64,000 nt of DNA. Source: CAZHCA01 sp964530825. GTDB taxonomy: Bacteria > Bacteroidota > Bacteroidia > Chitinophagales > Saprospiraceae. The position numbers were made by a program, and so were the translations under genes. Below are positions 17,312 to 27,700 of this stretch, piece by piece (position 1 is the stretch's first letter; each line of letters starts with the position of its first letter). The stretch is taken from NCBI GenBank assembly GCA_964530825.1, contig CAZHCA010000011.1, forward strand, positions 73,036-137,035. Reading direction: 5' to 3'. The notes beneath the pieces were generated by a model. It ran no database searches. It was given only the letters and a program-made list of their open reading frames with translations, and was not told the DNA's origin.

Positions 17312-20300
17312 ATGAACCTGACAAAAATTGCACTCGACAACAATCGGTTGACCATCATGGTCGTAGTGGTCATCTTAGTCATGGGTTTGCTTACCTACAA
17401 TAATCTCTCGCGCGATGCTATGCCACCCTACACGGTGCGCATTTGTAATATTGTGACTCAATTCCCGGGTGCTACTCCCGAACGGGTCGAGGAACTGGTA
17501 ACGGATCCTATCGAAGAGACCGTACAAGAATTACCGGAACTAAAAACCGTAACTTCCGCAAGCCGTACCGGCCTGTCGGTGGTCAGTGTTGAAGTCGCGC
17601 CCAGTATCGTAAAAGATGATCTCCAGCCGGTCTGGGACCGGCTGCGCCGCAAGCTAGAATCCATCCAAAATGAATTACCTTCCGAGATCCGGGGGCCTGA
17701 TGTGCAGGACGACGGATTAGGAGACACCTACGGCATACAGGTGGGGATGGAGACCGACGGTGTACCTTTTGCCCAAATGAAAGAATACGCCGAGGAGATA
17801 CGCGATGAGTTCATTGCGCTGGATGATGCTGCAGAAGTCGAAATTAGCGGTATCCAGGATGAGCAGATTTACATAGAGTTCGACAATGCCAGGTTGGCTC
17901 AGTTAGGTATTAGTGCCAACCAGTTGGGGAACATTATCAGTGCGACCAATATCGTTTTTCCGGGCGGAGAAGTCGCACTCGAAGACGAACGTATCGTACT
18001 TGAGCCTACTGGTAACTTCGAGGATGTTGAAGACATCAAAAGTACCGTGATTTCCCTGGGGGAATCCGGACAGACCGTTAAACTAGGCGATATAACTACG
18101 ATTACTCGCGCCTACAAGAATCCCATCGATCGCAAGGTGCGCATCAACGGTAAGCCAGGCCTGGTTATCGCTACCTCGCTGAAAAAGGGAGCCAACCTAG
18201 TTGATCTGGGTAAAGCGATTGATCAAAAGATAACGGAATATAATGCCATACTTCCAGTCGGTATCCATCTGGCACGTATTGCCGATCAGGATTACTATGT
18301 ACAGCAGAAAATCGCCGACTTCGTTAATAACGTGATCCAATCGGTGATCGTTGTACTGGCGGTCATGCTCCTTTTTCTGGGGTTGCGTACCGGACTCGTG
18401 GTGGCTACTTTGATTCCCCTGGCGATGATTATGACACTCTGGCTGATGGGGCTCTTCGACATCGGGTTAAACCAGGTATCCTTAGCCGCGTTGATTATGG
18501 CACTCGGTCTGCTGGTAGACAACGCCATTGTAGTATCGGAATCGATGCTCGTGAAAATGGAAAATGGTGATCCTCCGCGCATTGCAGCCATTGAATCATG
18601 TCGGGAGTTGATAGTGCCCTTATTAATTTCCTCCCTGACGACCTCGGCGGCTTTTATTGCATTTTTCCTGGCCGAAGATATCATGTCGGAAATCATGGGT
18701 CCGATATTCGTAGTAATCACCATGGCACTTCTTTCTTCCTGGATCATGGCCATGACGGTCATTACCATGCTGGGTGTGGCTTTTATACGGGTAAAAGAGC
18801 ACGCAGAAGAAGAGCCCAAGCGCGGTATTGATGCTTTTTTTGATCGGTTAAATAATCGGTACAAAGACTTGTTGCTCTGGTCGCTGCGCCGGCCGGTAAC
18901 CATCGTGATGGTGTTAATAGGGCTCTTTTTCGGATCGCTCTTTTTATTCGGATTTTTACCTTTCATCTTTTTCCCTGATAGCGATCGCAACCTGGTAACG
19001 GTAGATATTAATCTTCCGTTGGGGACGAAAATTGAACGCACCGAAGAGGTCGTACGGATCATGGAGCGCTTTTTCCAGGAGGAACTTCAAACCGGCAAAG
19101 ATCGCCAAAGCGGCATCGATAGCTGGACGGCTTTCATTTCCGAAGGTCCGGAATCCTATGACCTTGGCTATCAACCGGGCGAAGCCAATACCGGCTACGC
19201 ACACATGCTGATCAATACCAGTAGCTATCTGGCTAATTCGAGTGTTATCCAGGCCATTGATGACTTTGCATACCGCAGCTTGCCGAATGCCGAAGTAACA
19301 GCCTCGCCCCTAGCCGGTGGCGGTGGTGGGGGCGCGGATGTGGAGGTCCGTATTTCAGGATCGGAACCCGAAGTGCTTTTCGATATCTCCAATCAGATAA
19401 AACTGTTTCTCAACGATATGCTCTCAACTAAAAACATTAAAGACGATTGGGGGCCAAAAATTAAAAAAGTCGTCATCGATATCGACGAGGATAAAGCCAG
19501 CAATGCCGGTGTTACCAACCAGGATATCGCGGTATCACTTCGTACCGCTTTAAGTGGATACGATGCCGGTAATTTTCGAGAAGGTGACAACAATATTCCC
19601 ATTGTGATGCGGACCGAAGGCAGTCAGGAGTGGAACGTTACCCAACTCGAAAGCCTTAATATCTTTTCTCAGAGTACCGGACGGAATGTACCACTTGTAC
19701 AGGTTGCCAGCATTCGGATTGAGTGGGATTTTGCTAAGATCAAACGTCGCGATCTGCGCCGTACCATAACGGTCGAGTGCGATGCTAAAACTGGCTATAC
19801 CGCTCGCAACATCACCGACGAGTTGACCCCCTACCTCGATGAATTGGCTAAAGATTGGCCGCGCGGCTACACCTACGAGCTCGGGGGTGAAAGTGAGCAG
19901 AGCGCCGAAGCAATGGGTGCCGTTGCCGACCAGTTGCCGCTAGCGGGTTTCATCATTCTCTTGTTGCTGATCGGCCAGTTTAACTCGATCAGGAAAACCG
20001 GTATCGTTTTAGCTGCCATCCCGATGGGGATCATCGGGGTGGTGCTGGGCTTATTGCTGTTCCGATCCTCTTTCGGCTTTATGGCGTATCTTGGCGTAAT
20101 CTCCCTTGCAGGTATCGTGATCAATAACGCTATTGTACTGATCGACCGCATTCGCATCGAAGAGGAGGAGCTGGGCAAGTCGCCCTGGCAAGCGATTATC
20201 GACGGGTCACAGCAACGTTTCCGGCCGATCTTGCTAACAACCTTTACGACCACCTTGGGCTTGATCCCTTTATACCTGGGTGGCGGCTTGATGTGGGAGC

Positions 20301-20446
20301 CCATGGCGATTTCCATCATGGTCGGATTGCTATTTGCCACCGTGATTACCCTGATCTTTGTGCCGGCGTTGTATAAGCTACTGTTTAAGATCAGCGAAGA
20401 AAAAGCTATCGGCAAACCTTTAACCGAAGGATTAACAGAAAAGTAG
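17312..20446 (+). CDS. RND-family efflux permease (HAE1/AcrB type)
   Basis: A 1044-residue proton-driven pump with the RND layout: TM1 near residues 12-30, a large periplasmic loop, TM2-6, a second loop, TM8-12. The motif PGATPERVEELVTDPIE (about 53-69) and MGIIGVVLGL late in the protein are typical of hydrophobe/amphiphile efflux. In TM4 the proton relay reads LLVDNAIVV (Asp403 then Asn404): only the first of the two AcrB aspartates is kept, as in many HAE1 relatives outside the AcrB clade. It closes the operon with the SBP-TolC fusion and adaptor. Substrates probably include lipophilic compounds, but this cannot be read from sequence. Confidence 0.95.
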   Translation: MNLTKIALDNNRLTIMVVVVILVMGLLTYNNLSRDAMPPYTVRICNIVTQFPGATPERVEELVTDPIEETVQELPELKTVTSASRTGLSVVSVEVAPSIVKDDLQPVWDRLRRKLESIQNELPSEIRGPDVQDDGLGDTYGIQVGMETDGVPFAQMKEYAEEIRDEFIALDDAAEVEISGIQDEQIYIEFDNARLAQLGISANQLGNIISATNIVFPGGEVALEDERIVLEPTGNFEDVEDIKSTVISLGESGQTVKLGDITTITRAYKNPIDRKVRINGKPGLVIATSLKKGANLVDLGKAIDQKITEYNAILPVGIHLARIADQDYYVQQKIADFVNNVIQSVIVVLAVMLLFLGLRTGLVVATLIPLAMIMTLWLMGLFDIGLNQVSLAALIMALGLLVDNAIVVSESMLVKMENGDPPRIAAIESCRELIVPLLISSLTTSAAFIAFFLAEDIMSEIMGPIFVVITMALLSSWIMAMTVITMLGVAFIRVKEHAEEEPKRGIDAFFDRLNNRYKDLLLWSLRRPVTIVMVLIGLFFGSLFLFGFLPFIFFPDSDRNLVTVDINLPLGTKIERTEEVVRIMERFFQEELQTGKDRQSGIDSWTAFISEGPESYDLGYQPGEANTGYAHMLINTSSYLANSSVIQAIDDFAYRSLPNAEVTASPLAGGGGGGADVEVRISGSEPEVLFDISNQIKLFLNDMLSTKNIKDDWGPKIKKVVIDIDEDKASNAGVTNQDIAVSLRTALSGYDAGNFREGDNNIPIVMRTEGSQEWNVTQLESLNIFSQSTGRNVPLVQVASIRIEWDFAKIKRRDLRRTITVECDAKTGYTARNITDELTPYLDELAKDWPRGYTYELGGESEQSAEAMGAVADQLPLAGFIILLLLIGQFNSIRKTGIVLAAIPMGIIGVVLGLLLFRSSFGFMAYLGVISLAGIVINNAIVLIDRIRIEEEELGKSPWQAIIDGSQQRFRPILLTTFTTTLGLIPLYLGGGLMWEPMAISIMVGLLFATVITLIFVPALYKLLFKISEEKAIGKPLTEGLTEK

Positions 20447-20629
20447 TTATGCTTGGCAAGATATTCTAGTTGCGTTGAAATCAGGGGTGCATTGGTCTGC
20501 GCACCCTCATATTATAACCGTTCATGGCCATTCCCGTCCAGAATAGTTGAAAAGGCCAGGTAAACAGCAAACCGGATCCAAAGGTGAAATAACCAGGACT
20601 TGGTTGAGTAAAAACATTCACTAACAAAA

Positions 20630-22309
20630 TCACCCCCGGTATCCCCACCGGTTTATTTCTCCTGCTCTATCCAAAAAGAATAACAGGTCGCCATGCAGGA
20701 CAATTCGACCGGTCGGTAATTCCATGGAATGCGTCGGCTCCTCTAGCCCGAGTTTGCTTTTCACCTGTGCATACTTATCGCCCCTCTTAAAGCCATTCTC
20801 AGATGTATTGTTGTTTTGGTAATTAGCTAAATGAAATACTACGCTTGGTCGCTGATCTATGGATGCCGGCGGATCGTAACGGTAGATCTTTGATTGTGCT
20901 AATTCCCATACCCGAAGGACGACCTTGGGGGCCGGCGACAACTCCTGTCGACGCCGGGAATTAAGCGGATTGTTCATAAAAGCTCCTAGATCCCCGGCCT
21001 TTAAACCTTCCAGGCTTTCGGGGAAAAGGAGTGCCCGGTTGGCCGGGGCGGGTATGACGGGTGTTCTCTCCAGGATGGCAAGGTTATATTGGGCAATGCC
21101 GGTGCTGTCCCGGTAGCTTTCCAATATTTGCTTTGCAGTCTGCTGCCGGCCTTGATGAATAGCCAACAGGGCCAGCAATATGTCAATATCTTGCTCGGTT
21201 TTCGGAAATTTTAGGCGTTGGTGGCGGGCGTGCTCCCGGGCTTCTACAGCGGCGTAAAAACGCGCACGGACCGTATCGCCCAGCAGGTAATAAGAACAAG
21301 CCAGATTGAGGTATGCCGGTGCGTAACGACGATCCATACTCACGGCATTGCGCAAATAAGTTTGCGCTTCGTAGAGCATAGCCATCCAGAGAGAGTCGGG
21401 GTTGTTTTCGTCTCCTTTAGATCCGGCGCCGAACCGAGTCTCCACTTCAATGGGGAGGAGAAAACTGTTGCGTTCCGCCTGGGGGCGGTATCGGAGCGCA
21501 TCTAACAGGGTGAGGGCACCCAGGTTATTGTAGATCTCCCGGCCCTGATATTGGGTAAGTATCTGGCGCAGGCATATGCGTGCGTCGGTATATCGGCCAA
21601 TGGCAATTAACAGATTGGACATGTCGTACAAATCGACCAGTAGGCGCAGCTGCCTGACTGATATCCTGGCCAATTCCTGGCGGTCGGCCAGGGATGGGTA
21701 ATTGGGCATATCTGCGTCGTTCAGGCCATATTCGTCATAGATATCCTGTAGTAAATCCGGCATACGCTCAAAGACTGGGTAGCCGGCCGAATAAGCCAAA
21801 AATCCGCCCAGGTAATCGGCTTGCGCCTCGTTTTGGATATTTTCCAGGGTGTCAAGTTGGTTGATATTCAGGGTACGACTGATCTCCAGGTCTTCATTGG
21901 CAGCCAGGAAACCCCGGCGCCATTGGTGTTTTTCATAAAAGTGGGTGAGTTCATGCCCCAGCAAGACCGCAACTGCCTCGCGACCGTAACGCATGCAGAT
22001 GTCGTAGGCCTTTTTTTCCAATCCGATACTGCGTCCGTCGCCTTCAAGAAAGGCGCCTTGTCGCTCTTCAGCAGAAAGTCGGAAGGCCGGCAGTGGAAAG
22101 CGCCGGTCGCCTCGGGCCTCGGCCAATCGCTGATAGATGACAAAAGCAGTATCGTAGGCTGGGCCCTTTATATCGCTTTCGCCTGCTGATAAAGCCCCCG
22201 GCTTCTCGATCAGGGCAAATGGGGTAATTGCCCGCTGTGCCTGGAGGGTTATATGGAATAGCAGGCCTAGCAATAGGGCAAAGATGCGTGAATTTGTATA
22301 TCTTTTCAT
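20630..22309 (-). CDS. Exported zinc metallopeptidase-TPR protein (HELTH type), paralogue A
   Basis: 559 residues with a signal peptide (MKRYTNSRIFALLLGLLFHITLQAQ). The active-site helix has HELTH at 119-123, and a third ligand pattern ExxAD begins at Glu161 (EAQADYLGGF), as in M48-like gluzincins. Middle residues (about 215-430) are helical with TPR-like repeats (for example AYLNLACSYYLLGDTVRARFYAA). The C-terminal 90 residues form a beta-rich domain ending in RWGYRG, similar to the end of the gene at 29524-31167. The two are paralogues with matching layout. It is divergent from the caspase-TPR gene, with about 50 bases between the starts. Probably a periplasmic or surface protease; substrate unknown. 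Confidence 0.75.
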   Translation of the reverse strand: MKRYTNSRIFALLLGLLFHITLQAQRAITPFALIEKPGALSAGESDIKGPAYDTAFVIYQRLAEARGDRRFPLPAFRLSAEERQGAFLEGDGRSIGLEKKAYDICMRYGREAVAVLLGHELTHFYEKHQWRRGFLAANEDLEISRTLNINQLDTLENIQNEAQADYLGGFLAYSAGYPVFERMPDLLQDIYDEYGLNDADMPNYPSLADRQELARISVRQLRLLVDLYDMSNLLIAIGRYTDARICLRQILTQYQGREIYNNLGALTLLDALRYRPQAERNSFLLPIEVETRFGAGSKGDENNPDSLWMAMLYEAQTYLRNAVSMDRRYAPAYLNLACSYYLLGDTVRARFYAAVEAREHARHQRLKFPKTEQDIDILLALLAIHQGRQQTAKQILESYRDSTGIAQYNLAILERTPVIPAPANRALLFPESLEGLKAGDLGAFMNNPLNSRRRQELSPAPKVVLRVWELAQSKIYRYDPPASIDQRPSVVFHLANYQNNNTSENGFKRGDKYAQVKSKLGLEEPTHSMELPTGRIVLHGDLLFFLDRAGEINRWGYRG

Positions 22310-22358
22310 GCAACAAAATATACACCTTTTTCAGTATATGGTGGGAGCACGATTTTCA

Positions 22359-24785
22359 ATGGGAGGGATCAGGTTGGCCATTGGAGGGTTTTTACTGCTT
22401 TTGCCCTGGATTTTACCAGGCCAAATTCAGTCGGTTCGACCATTCGGAACGATATACGCACTGGTGGTCGGTATCTCTGAATATCAGGACCCCGATATTC
22501 CCAGCTTGCAATACGCTCACCGCGACGCCGAGGAAATGGCGGTGTTCCTGCGCACCGGCTCTGACTGGACCGTGCCGGACGATCAGTTGGTCCTCCTGAC
22601 GAATGCCGAAGCTACCCTGGGTAATTTTCTAAGTGAACTGGAACGCCTACGCGCTCAATGCCAACCCAGGGATCGACTTCTGATTTACTTTTCCGGCCAC
22701 GGCGACATTGAACGGGTGGAGCAAGAGCAATCGGAAGGGTATCTGCTATTTCACGATGCTTCTGCGAGGGCTTACGCCGTAAGTGGCGCCTGCAAAGTTT
22801 CTACTCTGAATACATTAATACAAAAATTAGTTTTGGAAGGGGAGGTGGAGGTCTTACTTATTTCCGATGCCTGCCGGTCTGGAAAACTGGCGGGTGGGAA
22901 ATATCAAGGCCCCTCGGCTACTACTGCTGCACTGGCCCAGCTATTTCAAAATACCATAAAAATTCTCTCCTCCCAGCCCACGCAGTTCTCCCTGGAAGGT
23001 CCACAATGGGGTAGCGGCCGGGGCGTTTTCTCTTATTACCTGATAAAAGGACTAGCTGGTGAGGCCGACCGGGATAATAGCCGCTATGTTCAGTTATGGG
23101 AATTGGAAGACTATGTGCGGGATAGCGTCATGGCGGCTTCTAATTTCCAACAGATTCCCGACACGGATGGTGATAAGATAGTTAAGTTGGTTAAGGTTAA
23201 ACAACCCACCGCTCAGAGAGCTACGGTTGGGCCAACTGTTCACCTACCCGATACGTTTATCCTGAACAGCCGAAAACGATTTGCAGCCGCTATCGAACGC
23301 GGGCAACTGCTGTATCCGGCCGCGCAATCGGCTTATCAGATCTACCAGGATCTGAGAGCATATCCTGCTGCCAAGCCTTTTTTACCCCTCTTAAAAGTAC
23401 GGCTGACCCAGGCCTTGCAAAACGAAGCACAAACCGCCCTAAATGATTATATCAAATCTCCGGAGCAGGAGCTGCGCAATCGTTGGACCAATAGTACAGT
23501 CTACCAATATTACCCGGATTACCTGACCAAGGCGGCGGAATTATTAGGACCGGATAATTCCTTTTATACTGGCATACAATCACGGGCGGTGTATTTTAGA
23601 GGCGTTAATCTGCGGCTTCGCCTGGATAAGGCTTATGGCGAAAATTACGGTACCGAAGTCCGGCCGGCCGACCGGGATTCTGTGCAATTTCAGCGCTACG
23701 ATAGCCTCCTGCAGGAGGCTATCGATCTGCAACAAGTTGCACTGGAGGGGGATCGCATCGGTCCTCACATCTACAACGAAATCGGTTTGCTGTATCTTCG
23801 CTTAGGGCGACCCAAACGGGCGCTGGAGGCCTTCGAAAAAGCTTACGAGCTATCGCCGCAATGGGGACTGGTGATTTCCAATCTCGCTACGGCTTATAAG
23901 CGCATGGACAATTTCCCGGAGGCAGAGCAACTCTACAAAGCTGCCATTGCTGCCGACCCGGACTTGGGAATGACTTATTTCAATCTGGGTGTACTTTATT
24001 CGGAAACCAACAGACCCCGGGAAGCCATCGAACAGTACCGGCGCAGCATTGCCATGGATCCGGAATATCCCGAGTCTTATTACAACCTTAGCTATATACT
24101 GGTAGATGATCCCAGTCAGCTGGAAGCAGCCGAAGAGGCTATCCTCACCTACATTCAACTCAAGCCCGATGATCCTTATGGATACGGGTTTTTGGGCTAC
24201 ATCAGAGAAGCAGAAGGCGATATCGAAGGCGCTAAGATCGCTTACCTAAATGGAATAGTAACCCACCCAACGACTTATTATAATTATTTCCACCTGGCCG
24301 ATTTATATAAAGATTCTGAAGGGTCCTGGCCAGCTATCGCGTCACTTTTTCAGCAGTACATAGAAGAGGTACCCGATGACCCCCGGGGATACCACCAACT
24401 GGGTTATGCACTACAAAATCAGGAAAAGCTAGCCGAGGCCCGGCAAGCCTACCAAAGCGCTTTAGTAGTTGATCCAGCTTTTGAAAAAAGCCTATTTAAC
24501 CTGGTCACAGTTTGTATCGAACAGCAGGACACCCGGTCAGCCTCAGACTATTTCAAACGGCTGACTAGCCTATACAAAGATGATCTCAATAATTGTGACT
24601 TACTTTTCCTGGACATTGAGGTGCGCCTGGCGGACCAGCGAAGGGATGCTGCAATCCAGGCACTGAAAATATTCCTGCAAAACGGTTGTGAGAAGCCGGC
24701 CGACCGCATCCGGGAAGAGTTACCTGGGTTGGCCTCCCACCCAGATTTTGAGCTTCTGATTAATACATACCGGGCCGACGATTAG
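22359..24785 (+). CDS. Exported caspase-like (peptidase C14) protein with C-terminal TPR array
   Basis: I set the start at ATG 22359 because a signal peptide follows directly (MGGIRLAIGGFLLLLPWILPGQ); upstream in-frame ATGs at 22284 and 22338 run into the divergent gene or lengthen the n-region. The caspase p20 fold covers about residues 28-300: YALVVGISEYQDPDIPSLQYAHRDA, catalytic His114 in FSGHGD and Cys172 in SDACRSG. From about 490 on come seven or eight TPR units (for example HIYNEIGLLYLRLGRPKRALEAF), ending near 800. The 809-residue product is the only plus-strand gene in this block; its stop overlaps the WD40-caspase stop by 4 bases, tail to tail. Likely an exported Arg/Lys-specific protease held in complexes by TPRs. 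Confidence 0.85.
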   Translation: MGGIRLAIGGFLLLLPWILPGQIQSVRPFGTIYALVVGISEYQDPDIPSLQYAHRDAEEMAVFLRTGSDWTVPDDQLVLLTNAEATLGNFLSELERLRAQCQPRDRLLIYFSGHGDIERVEQEQSEGYLLFHDASARAYAVSGACKVSTLNTLIQKLVLEGEVEVLLISDACRSGKLAGGKYQGPSATTAALAQLFQNTIKILSSQPTQFSLEGPQWGSGRGVFSYYLIKGLAGEADRDNSRYVQLWELEDYVRDSVMAASNFQQIPDTDGDKIVKLVKVKQPTAQRATVGPTVHLPDTFILNSRKRFAAAIERGQLLYPAAQSAYQIYQDLRAYPAAKPFLPLLKVRLTQALQNEAQTALNDYIKSPEQELRNRWTNSTVYQYYPDYLTKAAELLGPDNSFYTGIQSRAVYFRGVNLRLRLDKAYGENYGTEVRPADRDSVQFQRYDSLLQEAIDLQQVALEGDRIGPHIYNEIGLLYLRLGRPKRALEAFEKAYELSPQWGLVISNLATAYKRMDNFPEAEQLYKAAIAADPDLGMTYFNLGVLYSETNRPREAIEQYRRSIAMDPEYPESYYNLSYILVDDPSQLEAAEEAILTYIQLKPDDPYGYGFLGYIREAEGDIEGAKIAYLNGIVTHPTTYYNYFHLADLYKDSEGSWPAIASLFQQYIEEVPDDPRGYHQLGYALQNQEKLAEARQAYQSALVVDPAFEKSLFNLVTVCIEQQDTRSASDYFKRLTSLYKDDLNNCDLLFLDIEVRLADQRRDAAIQALKIFLQNGCEKPADRIREELPGLASHPDFELLINTYRADD

Positions 24786-27700
24786 GAGTCATCACCATGC
24801 ATGAGGTTGAGTTGAAGTTCCTGAATGATTTGCTTACTCATCTGCTTGGCATTCGTATCGCCGGAGATCCCCTCCATCCGGTGTATTATTGTATTTTCCC
24901 GGATTAGGTTTAATCGCAAAATATTAATGACTCCTGCGTCGTCGGTTTCGTAAATACCTCTAACTCGATAGCCGCCTGGATAGGTGGTGCTGCCAGGCGT
25001 GTACTTAAAGCTGCCTTTGATTTGGCGCATTAAATTATCGAGCTGCGATTCCAACTTCTCAGGGTCAAGTCCGTCCATATTTTGCATGCGCACTTCGTAG
25101 ATGACAGGTACCTGATCGCTGAGGGGTATATCGGCCTCGGGGGTAAACCAGCCAATGGGAAAACTGGAGCCCCCACGCATCATTGGGGTTTGTACTTTTT
25201 GGATTTGCCTGGCTAGATCCGGTACGGTGCGCTTAGCATGCTCGAAAAGCTCCATGACCTTTACTTCCAAGCTATCGGAAACCGAGGGATTTTTTTCCAG
25301 TGCGTCGCCCCGCATGCCGCTCAACAAAGCGTAAGTAAGTAAGCCCTGATTGAATGCCCCGCTTTCAAAACTGTCTTTGTCGGCAGCACTCCCCGAGAGG
25401 ATATAGATCCCGGTACGGTCTTTCATCGTTTCAAAGGTACGGAACTGGCTGGAATTTAAGCTTTTGGCATTGGCTAAAAGGCGCTCTACAGCCCCGCCGG
25501 AATTACAGGCATCGATAATTACTACTTTCTTATTCGCACTAATGGCATTAAGCCAGGTAGTGAGCGTGTCGGTGGAAAGGGTCTGCTGGTTTCGCGTGGC
25601 CGGGTTCGAGGAGTTGGCTTCTTGGTATTGCGGCAGCAGGTAATAGAAGCGGGCATCCTCGCCATTACCACGGGTGATACCATGGCCAGAAAGAAAAACC
25701 AGGAGTACGTCTTCTGTTTTGGCTTGCCGGGCAATGCGTTGAAAAGCTTTCTGGATATTGTCCCGGTTCGTTGGTTTGTAGGTGATGTAGGCCGGGAGGC
25801 CGATAGCAGCGGCTTCTTGGGTGGCAAAGCAAATGGCTTCCAGGCTATCGGCAGGAAACAAGGGTTTTCCCACAGAGTAAAAGGCGCGAACCATAGCAGC
25901 TGCGTCGTGATCCGGGTACTGAAGGTCGGTAATGTTTTCGTCTTGGTAATTGGAGGTACCGATAGCTAAAATGTACAGTTTAGGAGGGACCAGGACTTCT
26001 GGATCGACTGGGGTTTGGCTCGTACCGTCTCCTTTTGATAACGCCCGGTAGCGGTCGTAGAGTAGCTCGACGGGTTGGCTTTTCAGCCAGTTTTCATAAT
26101 CGTAAGCAATGATTCGTACGCGATTCGTACTATCGGGATGTGCCCATAGGTCTTTGTTATAGAGGGCTAAGTCTACGGTCACACGCTGATTGCGTTCCGG
26201 ATTTGCATCGGGAATGATTTCTTTTCCATTCAGGAAAATGCTCAGTCGCCCCATTCGGCCGGCGCGTTCCTCCAGTTTGACCCTGAGCTTGTCGCCGTTG
26301 ATTGTGGCCTCGACCTTGGGTGCCAGTAAGATCTCGTTGGTATAGCCGATGGTACCAGGCGTTAGGTCATCCAGATTGTCAGTCAGCAGCTTGGCAATCA
26401 GGCCGTGTTCGTAGTAGCGATTTTTGAGTTGATCCAGCGCAACCGGGACAAGATTACCATCCTCTTCTACCAGAAAATACAATAATTCCATGGCGGCAGG
26501 GGAGGCATCAAATTGCCCCGACGGGCAAACGGCAACCCAATCGGTATCACCCAATCCAATGATGCTAAAGAGCTCTTTTCCAGACTTTACGTCCCAGACG
26601 ATTACCCGGTTATCGTCACCTGCAGTAACCAAGAATTTACCATCAGCAGAAAAGTCTACATACCGAACCTCACCGGTGTGCTTGGTCAATCGCTCGATAA
26701 TCCTACCGTTTTCCAGCGCTCGAAGCTGCACGTCGCCCCGGGAATCTCCCATTGCTAAGAGGCGACCATCGGGAGAAAAAGTAACACTGCTTAGATAACC
26801 GGCAAAGGTATCAATGGGGGTACCGTTTTCCAGGTCAATGATTAGGGCCCCCAAATTAGGCGCTGCCGCAGCAACTAGGTTTTTTTGAGGATGAGCAGAA
26901 AGATTGGAAATCCCTACCGGAAAATCGGAGAGTTTATGGAGTAATTGTCCGTCAGCAGTACGCCACACCATGAGAGATTCCGAGCTACCGGTAACCACGT
27001 AGCTCCCATCCCAGGAAAAAACACCCGCATCAATCTTGTTGCGGTGGCCATCGAGTGTGATAGGCGAACTGTCGCTGTCCGTCTTTCGGATAACAGCAAG
27101 CGGACCCACACTTTTTTCGCTACCCGATAAAATGATGCTTCCCTTACGTTCCATAGCCAGCACAGAGATAGAAGCGCGCTGGGCATCGGGAATCAGGCGT
27201 TGAACCTGCCCACTTGGGTACTTCCGGAATTCAATATTGTTGTTCCGGCTAGATAGTACCAGGTTTTTTGTAGGATGAAAGATGGCTTGGTGGACCGATT
27301 TAGTCGAATCTGCGAAAGGTTCCAACAATTCCCCTCTTTGTAGATTCCAGATCCGGATAGATCCTTTATTGAAATCTTCCCAGGGATCGGTACTTATCAT
27401 TAGGTATTTACCGTTAGGAGAAAATTGGACAGCGGAAAACTTGTTATCAGTAACCCCTTCGAAGGTTTTGAGCCGGCGGTCCGTATCATTGAGATCAAGT
27501 TGAATGATTATCCCTTTTTTTCCAAAAAACTGAGAACCCCCACTGGCTAAAAATAGGGAGGAGCCGTCTGGCGCAAATGCGGCTGCGGCAACTGGCAAGC
27601 CTGCGAAGGGCTTGATGGTATCAATACAAGCTCCGGTATTGAGGTCCCATAATCTAGCAGTGCCGTCTTTACTCCCTGTCACAGCGATTACGGCATTAGG

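Noticed and set aside
17458..17727. Antisense frames inside RND and other large genes
   Set aside because: Long open frames opposite high-GC coding sequence are shadows; they lack family features or starts with signals.
20485..20506. GGGTGC/GCACCC hairpin after the RND pump as terminator
   Set aside because: Stem is 6 bp and the following TCATATTATAA is not a T tract; not strong enough for a call.
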